Assembly: GCF_037975245.1 (NCBI RefSeq)
Contig: NC_092582.1
Location: forward strand, 3,938,501-4,002,500
Direction: 5' to 3'
Source of the DNA: Apostichopus japonicus
Lineage: Eukaryota; Echinodermata; Holothuroidea; Aspidochirotida; Stichopodidae
Length of the DNA stretch: 64,000 bases
A program made the position numbers and the translations under genes. The notes beneath the pieces are model-generated. The model worked only from the letters and a program-made list of their open reading frames with translations, was not told the origin of the DNA and ran no database searches. This document shows positions 51,258 to 56,549 of the stretch, piece by piece (the stretch's first letter is position 1; the number at the start of each line of letters is the position of its first letter).

Positions 51258-54200
51258 CGGTAAACACAGAATGATCTTGTATGGTGAGTTATATCCATAT
51301 TTCTTCTAAAATATATTAACTGGCTGTTTTTATCAAGTCTTCTTCTTCCTCCTCTTTTATCTTTGTTCTGCCTCTTTCTGCTCCACTCACAGACTAAACA
51401 ATACTTAAAAACCCTGTGTATTATGATTCATTTCATCATGGATTCCAGTAATCTCTGTGAGATTCCTATACTTGAAATGTTTAAATCTGTCACTAAGCCA
51501 GATCCGAATGAGATTTCAGGTTTGATCCGACAGCTTCCTCCCAAAGCTTCCACTAATGATATCACTCCACAGAAAAAGCGGCATAAAATCCTAATCCCTT
51601 CCTTGTCACACCTGGAGAGTGCTTTTATGTATCGCCTCAGAATCCAACCTCATAACAGGACTTGCCATCTCTGTAGCGCTATGAGGATTAAGGACGTTTC
51701 AATTACTGCCGGAGAAATGAATTCGCAGAAAGAAGAATTTGGTCGATATGCGTGACTTTGACGTAATGAAATTTAGACGACTCTGACAGTTCGGTCACAG
51801 AGAAGGTGTTACCTGTACGAGGTACAGCCGAGTACCAGACAATGTAAATTATGTATTAACAATGGTATCATGTAGGTCTACAGAGATGCGATCACTTCCC
51901 CTTCTGTTACAAAAGTGTATTTGGCATTCCTTAGTGTTAAATAGTCTAGCAGTTTGACTTGCCTGGTTAATTTAGCTTTTCAAGATTATAGGGAAATACA
52001 CCTCAAAATCCAGTCTTAATGCAGTATTTTGCGTTTTGTCGCCGTTTTCCACTTTTTTGTCCATGGAGTTTTTTACATATATCAATCACAAAACAGCAAA
52101 CTAAGATATTAGCCAAGTTCTTTCCCTGCCAAAAGCCTTAATTGGCGAGTAATTAAGGACATTTGCAGATAATGAGAAAAGTGTCCTCCGACAAATTACA
52201 CATTTAATATTAATCGCATACAGTTCCCCCAACCCACTAGTTTGAATTCAACCAATCAGATATGCAGGTTTAGTTATGAGCCGTTGCTAAAAATAGATTC
52301 AAAACGTCGAGTTGGTAACTTGTTACAACCAGCGAGCTGGACTCTAACAGCTCCTTGGTACAACTGCCATAGACAATCTACACAAATCAAGCATGGTGTT
52401 GTATTACGTATTGGCCAATGACGTTCGTAGCTTTTAAATATTCATATTATGGACGAGGTTTATTTGGATCCCAACGGAAAATATCTTCAAGAAAAACAAA
52501 GTTGTAAGTTGTAAAAATTTTCGACTTTTATGCCACCATTTGAAGTAAGATTTGAATAGATAAGATAGTTATGTATGTCGTTATGACATCGTGGCATCAG
52601 TGAGGTTGAGAAAAACCATAGAAAAGGATGCAAATTGCTGCTTTAAGGTCTGCATATACCCATTTCGTAGTGAGGGCTTTGTGTGTACTCATCAATTTGT
52701 ATGTCAAATTTCAGGTGAGACTTTTGGATAAAGTAAAGGCAGGCTGTATTAGCATAGCCTATAGTCTGTGATCCCTTATAATACAACTGCCCATTATTAG
52801 GGGAGACAAAAATGTCAGACATGAAAGAATGAGTCCAGTTCCGTTCCGACGTAACCGTCAAAGTATTCTCGCTCGCTGCTCAAGGTAACTTTAGACGAGG
52901 AAACGAAGAGATTTTAATGAATTTATTGGAGATGTGAAATACTGCCCTCTCGGGTTTCAAGACAAAGTTTGTTTCCTAATGAACAGAATTAGGGGGGAAA
53001 AAGGCTTTCCAATTATAATATGTAAATGGAGGAATAAGTCATTCAAGGGAGAAGAGAAATACTTCTTGAAGTGGTCTGTATTTTGACGAAATATTGTGTG
53101 TCGCATATGACTCAAATTACAACTTTAGCATCACATGGCTGCAGCAAAGACAGAAGAGGGAAAAGAATAGAAAAATTAGCTGGCCATTCTGAAATCAGGT
53201 CTAGTTCAATATCTCCCTTGTAGTTGATTTCCATTTTCCATTGTAAGCATCCTTGTAATCAAGTTTCCTCTTAGAGCTAATATCTTTAGGAATAATTTGC
53301 TAAGACCATTGGTGACCGTATAGGAACACTGAGGTTATTTCCTACAAATTACCTCTTTTAAAGGTACCATTCAGAGGTGACATGCTATTGACCTCAAGTG
53401 ACCCATATAGTCCCATACAGGTACCCTCAGGTCACTATACCAGTGGTTCCCTCTATGTACCCCTCTTTTCTGACCCATACTACCCCCTTGTATCTTTCCT
53501 CTAGCCTTCTGAGCTCTTCCTATACATGGAAGTACAGAACAAGATTGAAAAATCTTGTGTTTATTCATTTCAAAATATTTGTATTTGATTGTGTATCTTC
53601 ATAGAAAAGGAAATTATAGACAATACCCTAGCCAGCAGTATCAAAGATTCCACCCTGGCTATTCTCATCTTCTTTATAAGCATCCACTTATCCAATCTAT
53701 GAAAGGACATTTAATTTCTTGAATCGACTATTTTCTCTATAAATTAAGCCCTCGGCACCAGCCGTATAACCGCAAGAGTTTACCGCCCACACTTTTTACG
53801 GCGAGAACAGCATGTACTGATTCTCGTCCTGTACCCCTTTTTCGGGCCTAATATCCTCTTGCAACCCTCCTTGGGGCTTTTATACTTTTCTCATACACGT
53901 CATATTCCTTTGGGAATATGAAAAAGAAATATGAAAAGTTTACCACGTAACCCACCAAATAATTGCAGCAGACTTTTCCTCTTCTTTAATGTATATCGAC
54001 GTTAAAAAGAAACGAAAAAAAGATATTTCCTTCCGATTGATACGCTCGCGAGGATATATGCTCCCCAGCGGGGAACATTATCGAAGATTTCACCCCTCGC
54101 CTTTCTCACCTACTTCTTATCACAAGCGTCCATTCTCAAATCAAGGAAAGGTCATTGAATTTTGTTTCACGTACTAAATTACTTACGGTAAAATGCCGTA

Positions 54201-56549
54201 GGAAGGAAAAGGAGTCACGAGCGTATCATATCGAGTGGTCGTCGTGTCAGGGTTACAACAGGAATCACTTTCAGAGGAGCAGAACTGATACTTGAATATA
54301 TTTCAACATGCAGAGCCTATGTTAAGAAATACACCTACGCATTATTTGGCGGCTAATGTAACCTTTTTAGTGCATTATTTAAATATGATCATGCTTTTCT
54401 GAAATAACATAATTTGTGTTTTTAAATAATTTAATAATTAATGCCAGAGAATGCTAGAATGCAACTTAGGCAACTTTAGAAGTACAATCAACCTTCAGTC
54501 AACTTTATTTTAATTCTCTTCTTAATAAAAAACAATTTTTAAATTTAGGCGAATATAGAAAGGTTTGAAATAATCAGGTCTGTTAATAGGATGTTTTTTT
54601 TGTGGTGGGGCTTGAACATAATAAATATTACTAGAAATAAAGAGGGTCAAATGTTGTCTTTAAGAAAAACTGCTGATTATATCAGTATTACTAATATTCA
54701 GCATGACGGGGAAAGAAAAAGAAGAAGAAAAACTAAAACCATTTCGATCTTGTCGAGGTTTTGATCAATCGGTTTCATCATTTGTGATCAATTGCCACCA
54801 TATTGTAAGCCAAATATACTTTTGTAAATAGTACCAATGCGCTAAATATATTTATTAAAGATGGAGGAATATGATTGATCAAACATTTGTTTAAGTTGCA
54901 TGCGGAACTAGTCGATGTTTGGGCATGTGGAAAGGAAAAGGACAAGTACCCTGATGTTGTCACCAGGAGATTTGTCATTTCAAGTTTGATGAGTTGTTAC
55001 CGTATGTGTGTGACAAAACAACCAGTCTCTTTTAACTGAGTTTGTTGAGTGAGTACTGCGCGTGTGTACGTCCCATATATATATATAGTCTATATATATG
55101 GGATATATATGGGATATATATGTGGGATATATATATGGGATATATATGTGGGATATATATAGATATATAGATAATTTTTCTAACTCCGAAAAACACAGTG
55201 AGACACTTTGTGGGTAGAAAAATGAAGGAAGGCCATTAGGGCCAGTGAGGGTGTACAGTGTTAAAAGATTACCAGGGCATTCTAGACACGGTAGAATGCG
55301 GTGCATAGGTTGTGGGGAGACAGGTAAGTGGGTCACTCGTAAATATATAAACCAGTAAGTTTTATAATATATAGATATATAGATATAAAGATATAAAGAT
55401 ATATAAGATATATATAAATAATATGTATCAATCATTCTTGAGAGGAACATGATTACACAAACTTGCCCATGTAGTCGAGGAGAGATATCAAGAGAGCATT
55501 TTAAGTCGATGGATTAGCAGATAATAATATAGTTTTCAAATTTTGTCTAGCAGTTTTGAGTGCCCTGAATTTGGTCTTCTATAAAACTCTATTGTTCCAG
55601 GGTAAAAATAAATTGCTAAACATCTTTGGAATTTGCATAGCAATTTGACCATTGTACATAGCTCTTTACGATGGGATACTGGATGAATAATTCCCTCAAT
55701 ATCACATACTGTAGGTACTGTAGATCAAAAGTATTGCACAGAAAAGTTTCTGATGGCTAATTCCTACATTTTACTTGTTTCATCTAGCATTGCATTCATT
55801 TTATAAAACATCTGTTTGCCTTTTCCCCTCTCTCTCTTACCCCATTTTTCCCTCAGTCGGTTGGTTTAATTGCATGTAATACCACCATACAAACAGTAAC
55901 TGTGTGACACGTAGTGTGTATTCTTTGACTTAGTACCTGCAGAAGCACAGCATAAACTGGAAATAACATCACTAATAGAGGGTGCTATTTACCAATATCA
56001 TGATGGTAGAAATAGACAGAGGGACAGCTGCATGATCTTAGAGGGCGCCGTGTAAATTAGAAATAGTGGTATTCTATATTTCAAGATTATGTAACTATGT
56101 AAATATGGAGACTGGTAATAAGTATCATTGCCTGTCAGATTTGGAATAACCCCCCCCCCCCTCCACCTTCCTAGTCTATCTACCCAGAATATTAGTCTCA
56201 ATACATTTTTTGACCAGAAGTTTTCAATTCTTTTTTCACAAGAGGAACAAAATGACACGGAAGAAGTGAATATTATCAGTGTAGAAATAATCTCAAAATT
56301 GTATTTAAATAGTATGACTAACAAAACAATGAAAATATTTTGTAGCTATGCTCTGTAATTTTTTGTTGTTGTAAATCTTGCGCAAATAATAATTTAATGC
56401 TGGTGGGTTTTTTTCATTTCAGGTGATTTACCTACCATTGATTCGATCACTGTTAATGAAATTATCCTTGTTGATTTTACAGTTATCGTTGGAGGTTGTA
56501 TAGTCCTAGCTGTGATTGGCGTTGCCATCGCTTTCTACTGCTGTTACAG
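10215..56549 (+). CDS. Single-pass type I membrane protein gene (first four exons; 3' end outside window)
   Basis: Four exons (10215-10332, 30383-30454, 50821-50985, 56423-56549) join in phases 1-1-1 and leave phase 2. The product has a signal peptide (residues 1-31; hydrophobic YSAFSLFLVLACL, probable cleavage after STEG), an acidic ectodomain of about 105 residues without cysteines (DDDLPGEVEDR..., GGSSGADDSKDGG..., DKKEADAAVETEE...), a transmembrane helix near residues 138-158 (TVIVGGCIVLAVIGVAIAFYC) and the start of a cytoplasmic tail (CCYR). No N-glycosylation sequon is evident in the ectodomain. The layout (signal peptide, acidic stalk, one helix) would suit a neuronal or vesicular membrane protein such as NPDC1, and ED-x-x-I-x-x-LA-x-E loosely recalls that family, but the cysteine-rich N-terminal part is missing, so this is speculation. 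Introns 1 and 2 exceed 20 kb and could hide further symmetric phase-1 exons. Confidence 0.65.
11920..12010 (-). repeat. Dispersed repeat with hammerhead-like core, copy 1
   Basis: On the minus strand it reads CTCAAGAAGATCCTGCTAG followed by GATCGAAACGTCAGG, then ACTTACTTTTACACATTC, CCTACAAAGGCT and AGTGGATAAGCAGTTT. The middle folds as GATCC-TGCTA-GGATC followed by GAAACGTC, like the core of a hammerhead ribozyme. The same arrangement recurs at 27146. Confidence 0.5.
13560..14520. other. Unannotated intron stretch with homopolymers
   Basis: It holds a G-run (13677-13689), a C/T-rich tract (13896-13960), A and T runs and a second G-run near 14481. Short open frames here are explained by pyrimidine richness, not by coding. 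Confidence 0.4.
15345..15490 (+). repeat. ACCTGTCTCC dispersed repeat
   Basis: TTTGTTCCTGTCTTACCTGT leads into a CACAATAACTGCACTGTCAC block, a CTACCCTGTCTAGAGCA block and a GTTTAACACTG block, in the order seen at 30.5 and 43.6 kb. Confidence 0.65.
15738..15858. repeat. GTACATAACGT minisatellite-like stretch
   Basis: About nine imperfect copies of (G/A)TACATAACGT are spaced irregularly at 10-16 bases. Reverse-strand open reading here is a by-product of the repeat. Confidence 0.8.
16139..16274 (+). other. Exon-like open block, unassigned
   Basis: GCGTCAG precedes an open stretch reading ELALKQFPDLFRFAAQEM then AESQNVGTLVTERYRQQ, ending CTTT|GTAAGT. Codon composition looks protein-like. The acceptor phase (1) would accept exon 1 of the membrane-protein gene, but the donor phase (2) does not fit exon 2, so it would need a partner exon. 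It could equally be a transposon remnant. The protein is not recognised. Confidence 0.25.
17192..17310 (+). repeat. ACCTGTCTCC dispersed repeat
   Basis: A full-length-like core: TTACCTGTCTCCCCACAACC, TTAGCCCCCTCATTCTAC, GTGCCTAGAATGAACTGG and CTTTTATCACTGTGCGCC. Confidence 0.75.
17427..17520 (+). repeat. ACCTGTCTCC dispersed repeat, partial
   Basis: ATTCCTTGCTTACCTGTTTC followed by CTCACAGCATTCTCCC; the 3' part is diverged and C-rich. Confidence 0.5.
18345..18600. other. CpG-bearing fragment of unknown origin
   Basis: This 250-bp block has a base composition unlike the surrounding intron and is open in one frame on each strand. The plus frame is serine/threonine-rich and ends CPGLLARCRCAATVCC. 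It directly precedes the satellite-like array and may belong to the same retroelement or satellite domain. No domain is recognised and no splice sites fit the host gene. Confidence 0.3.
18600..19480. repeat. Satellite-like array of about 140-168-bp units with internal hairpins
   Basis: Two adjacent units (from 18964 and 19132, period 168) are nearly identical. Each has AGGAAGCGCACGAGTAG, ACATGGAGAAACATGAAAAT, CGTAATCGAACCGCCTATCC and CGCGGCTTACAAGCTACGC. Diverged units flank them on both sides (CTCGCGGCTTACAAAGTACG at 18778; GCCTATCCGCGTATCAAAGC near 19391). Each unit contains a small hairpin such as CTATCCC ... GGGATAG. The plus strand is poor in T compared with the intron around it. Confidence 0.7.
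19671..19846 (-). repeat. ACCTGTCTCC dispersed repeat, inverted copy
   Basis: This is a long copy in reverse orientation, from GACACTTTGGAATGGTAGAA to ACCAGTAAGTTTTATAATAA. It carries ACAG|GTAAGTG at 19793-19803 on the sense strand of the host gene, a consensus splice donor. Confidence 0.8.
20363..20452. repeat. 90-bp foldback hairpin
   Basis: ATGAAGCGACTGGCTCT at the left end and AGAGCCAGTCACTTCAT at the right end are inverse copies with one mismatch. Pairing continues inward (GTAGATTAC against GTATAATCTAC), leaving a loop of about 25-30 nt. It may be a miniature foldback element. Confidence 0.75.
20470..22608. repeat. Long inverted repeat (arms about 475 bp, spacer about 1.2 kb)
   Basis: The left arm (about 20470-20943) and right arm (about 22135-22608) are inverse copies. 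Matching landmarks include TAGCTAACTATGATCACCTA, CAGTAGCTGTCATCATGTGA, ACAATTAACACATAATTACC, AGGACACATTGTAATCA and TTTTTCAGCCTTTTTGTGAC, all in mirrored order. By eye the arms are highly similar with small indels. The spacer has no recognisable gene. Confidence 0.85.
24741..24840 (+). repeat. ACCTGTCTCC dispersed repeat (subtype B)
   Basis: CTCCCTTACCTGTCTCCATT, then CTACTTATGCACAAAATCTA and CTTAGCTTACAACAGCTGG, matching the 8.56, 30.7 and 45.1 kb copies. Confidence 0.65.
25738..25855. repeat. Polypyrimidine tract
   Basis: About 118 bases of C and T with few interruptions (CCCTTCC-type units). The strand asymmetry could favour triplex (H-DNA) formation. The open frame through it is compositional. 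Confidence 0.8.
26013..26238. repeat. Two-copy tandem repeat, period 114 bp
   Basis: TCCAACATGATCTGCTACTT begins at 26023 and 26137, and both copies end GATGCATGTCCG (26124 and 26238). The copies differ at only a few positions, so the duplication looks recent. Confidence 0.88.
27146..27240 (+). repeat. Dispersed repeat with hammerhead-like core, copy 2
   Basis: CTGAAGAAGATGCTACTAGG, then ATTGAAGCGTCAGTC, followed by TTACCTACAAATGCT and AGTAGACAATCAGTT. Order and spacing match the minus-strand copy at 11920-12010. Confidence 0.5.
28303..28916. mobile_element. TTAA-flanked MITE, copy 1 (614 bp)
   Basis: The ends AGCAGCATTTTGCGTTCG and GATGCAAAATGCTGCT are inverse, flanked by TTAA at 28299-28302 and 28917-28920. 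TTAA duplication is typical of piggyBac- and Kolobok-type elements. An open frame inside (28528-28833) is similar in other copies but only because the DNA is repeated; no domain is evident. It contains a short hairpin (ACCAGGGAGTT ... AACTCCCTGGT). Confidence 0.85.
29467..29831. mobile_element. hAT-type MITE (365 bp)
   Basis: The ends CAGTGACGGAGC and GCTCCGCCACTG are inverse, with 8-bp flanks GATGTGAT and TATGTAAT (6 of 8 match). G-run and C-run subterminal blocks and the motif TCTAAGCGGAGCGCCACCA link it to the element at 1206-2494. Confidence 0.75.
30383..30454 (+). CDS. Membrane-protein gene, exon 2 (acidic ectodomain; two in-frame donors)
   Basis: The acceptor is TCTTCTTTACAG; exon 1's single base completes a GAT codon, then DDLPGEVEDRVIERLAKE. 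Two donors keep the same phase: GAAG|GTAACC at 30440 and ACAG|GTCAGT at 30455. The longer form adds five residues (GNQQT). The exon is 72 or 57 nt and symmetric (phase 1-1). Confidence 0.68.
30498..30640 (+). repeat. ACCTGTCTCC dispersed repeat
   Basis: Lies 43 bases after the exon 2 donor. It reads TTACCTGTCTCCCCACAACC, ATGCACCGCATTCTACCG, CTAGAATGCCCTGGTAATC, ACTGTACACCCTCACTGG and ends AAACCAGTAAGTTTTATAAT. That last block also ends the inverted copies at 19.8 and 55.4 kb on the same strand, suggesting it behaves as a terminal inverted segment. Confidence 0.78.
30725..30830 (+). repeat. ACCTGTCTCC dispersed repeat (subtype B)
   Basis: CTTCCCTTACCTGTCTCCAG, then TATATGCACTTTCCCATATA, CCTAGACTACATGAATG and GATTTTAACACCGTG. 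Confidence 0.62.
32561..32670 (+). repeat. ACCTGTCTCC dispersed repeat
   Basis: CACCTGTCTCCCCACAACCT, TAGCACTCTCGTTCTACAG, CTAAAATGAACTGGCAACC and CTCTGTGCGCCCTCCC. The minus-strand open frame here is a by-product. Confidence 0.75.
33411..33560 (+). repeat. ACCTGTCTCC dispersed repeat
   Basis: CACTTCCTTGCTTACATGTC, CAGCACTCTTGCTCTACAG, CTAGAGTGAACTGGTAATG and CACTGTACGCCCTCC, followed by GACCCTCCTCATTTCTACC. Confidence 0.72.
35216..35244. repeat. Perfect 13-bp stem hairpin
   Basis: CAGGGAGCTGCTA and TAGCAGCTCCCTG pair perfectly around the three-base loop GAG. There is no T-run or other sign of a role. Confidence 0.85.
35838..35895 (+). repeat. ACCTGTCTCC dispersed repeat (subtype B), partial
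   Basis: TTTACTTCATTCCTCTCTTA, then TTTACCTTGTCTCCTATAC. A G-run (35903 onward) follows directly. Confidence 0.45.
38800..38960 (+). repeat. ACCTGTCTCC-like repeat, diverged
   Basis: TTCTCTTACTTATCTTCTCT, a CATGCACTTTTCCATCC block and a C-run, followed by a reverse-type block GACCCTGAAGGGGGTCAGT. Only weakly recognisable. Confidence 0.35.
39385..39495. repeat. Polypyrimidine tract
   Basis: C/T-rich, with units such as CCCCTCCCCTCCCTC. Two overlapping open frames through it are compositional. Confidence 0.7.
40131..40190 (+). repeat. ACCTGTCTCC dispersed repeat, 5' part only
   Basis: ACTTTGTTCCTCACTTACCT, GTCTCCCCACAACTATAGC and ACCCTCGTTCTACCGTG, then an abrupt change to unrelated sequence. 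Confidence 0.72.
40862..41090 (-). mobile_element. tRNA-derived SINE
   Basis: On the minus strand the head reads TTTAGCTCAGTGGTTAACGC (A box TAGCTCAGTGG at 41080-41070), followed about 30 nt later by GGTCCCGAGTTTGAGTC, a degenerate B box. This is the internal RNA polymerase III promoter layout of a tRNA. The cloverleaf is not intact and a body of about 150 bp follows, so a SINE is more likely than a tRNA gene. Confidence 0.65.
41961..42108 (-). repeat. ACCTGTCTCC dispersed repeat, inverted copy
   Basis: In reverse order: CAGAGTGTTAAAAGGTTACC, CAATCTAGGCACGGTAG, TGGTTGTGAGGAGACAGATA and GTCACTCGTAAAATATCC. The splice-donor-like ACAGGTAAGT of other copies is here ACAGATAAGC, which abolishes the GT. 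Confidence 0.72.
42915..43070 (+). mobile_element. LINE 3' end (L2/CR1-like)
   Basis: TTCAAAAGTCTACTTAAGAC codes FKSLLKTHLFTCSFVN and a stop, the usual C-terminal end of such LINE polymerases. It is followed by TAAAGCGCCTTGAGCAGT, TTGGCGCTATATAAG and an (ATT)n tail at 43046-43064. This is only the last 150 bp of an element. Confidence 0.65.
43606..43760 (+). repeat. ACCTGTCTCC dispersed repeat
   Basis: CTCCTCACTTACCTCTCTTC, CACAACCTTAGCACTCTTG, TTCTACCGTGTCTAGAAC, ACTGGTAATCTATTAACAC and TGTGCACCCTC. Confidence 0.75.
44530..44580 (+). repeat. ACCTGTCTCC-like repeat, short remnant
   Basis: CTTCACTCACTTCCTATGTC then TCCTCTTAATTGCTGCAC. A GT-rich low-complexity run (44590-44655) follows. Confidence 0.35.
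45075..45215 (+). repeat. ACCTGTCTCC dispersed repeat (subtype B)
   Basis: TTCCTCTTTGATACCTGTCT, ATACATGTGCACTCCTATC, TACCTAGCCTATGACAAC and CATTCCTTCAATGTGCCCC. Confidence 0.65.
46172..46752. repeat. Two-copy tandem duplication, period about 278 bp
   Basis: GGACT(A/G)TAATATCCACC starts at 46172 and 46450. Both copies continue through TTTGGTGTGGCTT, GCCTTGAGTTTACCCATGTC, CAGTGATAAGCAATCTCTGG and GGCTTACAACACTATTCTTA. The second has a 30-40-bp insert near its end. Confidence 0.88.
47041..47270 (+). mobile_element. LINE 3' end (L2/CR1-like)
   Basis: One frame reads FGDRSFCYSALHLWNLLP then VHLREIDSLEQFKRAIKTYL, the conserved C-terminal block of L2/CR1-group polymerases (family pattern: WN.LP..LR....L..FK...K..LF). 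TGTAAAGCGCATTGAGCA, TTGCGCTATATAAGAC and an (ATT)n tail follow. The element is cut off at its 5' end, as is usual for LINE insertions. Confidence 0.78.
48521..48893. mobile_element. hAT-type MITE with exact 8-bp target duplication (373 bp)
   Basis: The ends CATAGGCGTAGGAG and CTCCTACGCCTATG are exact inverse copies, flanked by GACATAAA on both sides (48513-48520 and 48894-48901). Subterminal G and C runs pair as well. No coding capacity. The intact duplication suggests a fairly recent insertion. Confidence 0.88.
49385..49435 (+). repeat. ACCTGTCTCC dispersed repeat, 5' part only
   Basis: TTACTTTGCTCCTTGCTTAC then CTGTCCCCGCCCCCACAACC and TTAGCATT, then unrelated sequence. Confidence 0.65.
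50821..50985 (+). CDS. Membrane-protein gene, exon 3 (acidic ectodomain)
   Basis: Two bases complete the split GAT codon, then GGSSGADDSKDGGSLEDRSA, a lysine and glutamate stretch (DKKEADAAVETEE) and FTGEIVLEEWQFM, ending ATGC|GTAAGT. It has 55 codons, phase 1-1, and GC content clearly above the flanking DNA. The opposite strand is also open, but the plus-strand splice sites and phase fit decide the strand. Confidence 0.75.
51200..51252. repeat. (TA)n microsatellite
   Basis: About 25 uninterrupted TA units, 215 bp downstream of exon 3. Length is likely to vary between individuals. Confidence 0.95.
51440..51590 (+). mobile_element. Possible reverse-transcriptase linker fragment
   Basis: The frame reads FKSVTKPDPNEISGLIRQLP then PKASTNDITP, which recalls the block before the polymerase domain of CR1/L2-like LINEs (F..VT..E...LI..LP.K....D.IP). 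The open frame continues to 51755, but that part is not recognised. A short degenerate fragment at best. Confidence 0.35.
52020..52642. mobile_element. TTAA-flanked MITE, copy 2 (623 bp)
   Basis: Same family and orientation as the copy at 28303: TGCAGTATTTTGCGTTTTG at the left end, GGATGCAAATTGCTGC at the right, TTAA at 52016-52019 and 52643-52646. Shared interior landmarks include TTGAATTCAACCAATCAGA and GGTTTATTTGGATCCCAA. Confidence 0.85.
55078..55170. repeat. TATA/GGGATA low-complexity repeat
   Basis: Repeated (TA)n and TATATATGGGA units. With a similar GATATA run at 55371-55425, it flanks the inverted ACCTGTCTCC repeat copy on both sides. Confidence 0.85.
55199..55370 (-). repeat. ACCTGTCTCC dispersed repeat, inverted copy inside a TATA repeat
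   Basis: Nearly identical in layout to the 19671 copy, from TGAGACACTTTGTGGGTAG to CCAGTAAGTTTTATAATAT. It carries ACAG|GTAAGTG at 55320-55330 on the sense strand. It appears inserted into a TA-rich microsatellite, whose halves lie on either side. A 156-residue open frame across the region is a by-product. Confidence 0.82.
56423..56549 (+). CDS. Membrane-protein gene, exon 4 (transmembrane segment)
   Basis: The first two bases complete an arginine codon, then DLPTIDSITVNEIILVD, the hydrophobic TVIVGGCIVLAVIGVAIAF and YCCY, ending TACAG|GTGAGT after two bases of a codon. The helix is followed by cysteines that could be palmitoylated and a probable arginine, which sets the inside face. The phase changes here from 1 to 2, as often seen where ectodomain modules end. 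Confidence 0.78.

Larger units (their letters stand above)
50986..56422 (+). other. Intron 3 of the membrane-protein gene (about 5.4 kb)
   Basis: The donor is GTAAGT and the acceptor TTTTTTTCATTTCAG. It contains a (TA)n microsatellite, a possible reverse-transcriptase fragment, a TTAA-flanked MITE, a TATA/GGGATA-rich low-complexity stretch and an inverted copy of the ACCTGTCTCC repeat. No exon is seen. Confidence 0.6.

Noticed and set aside
54980-55450. 156-residue minus-strand open frame
   Set aside because: It crosses a TATA/GGGATA microsatellite and an inverted repeat copy; its tyrosine and isoleucine richness is compositional.
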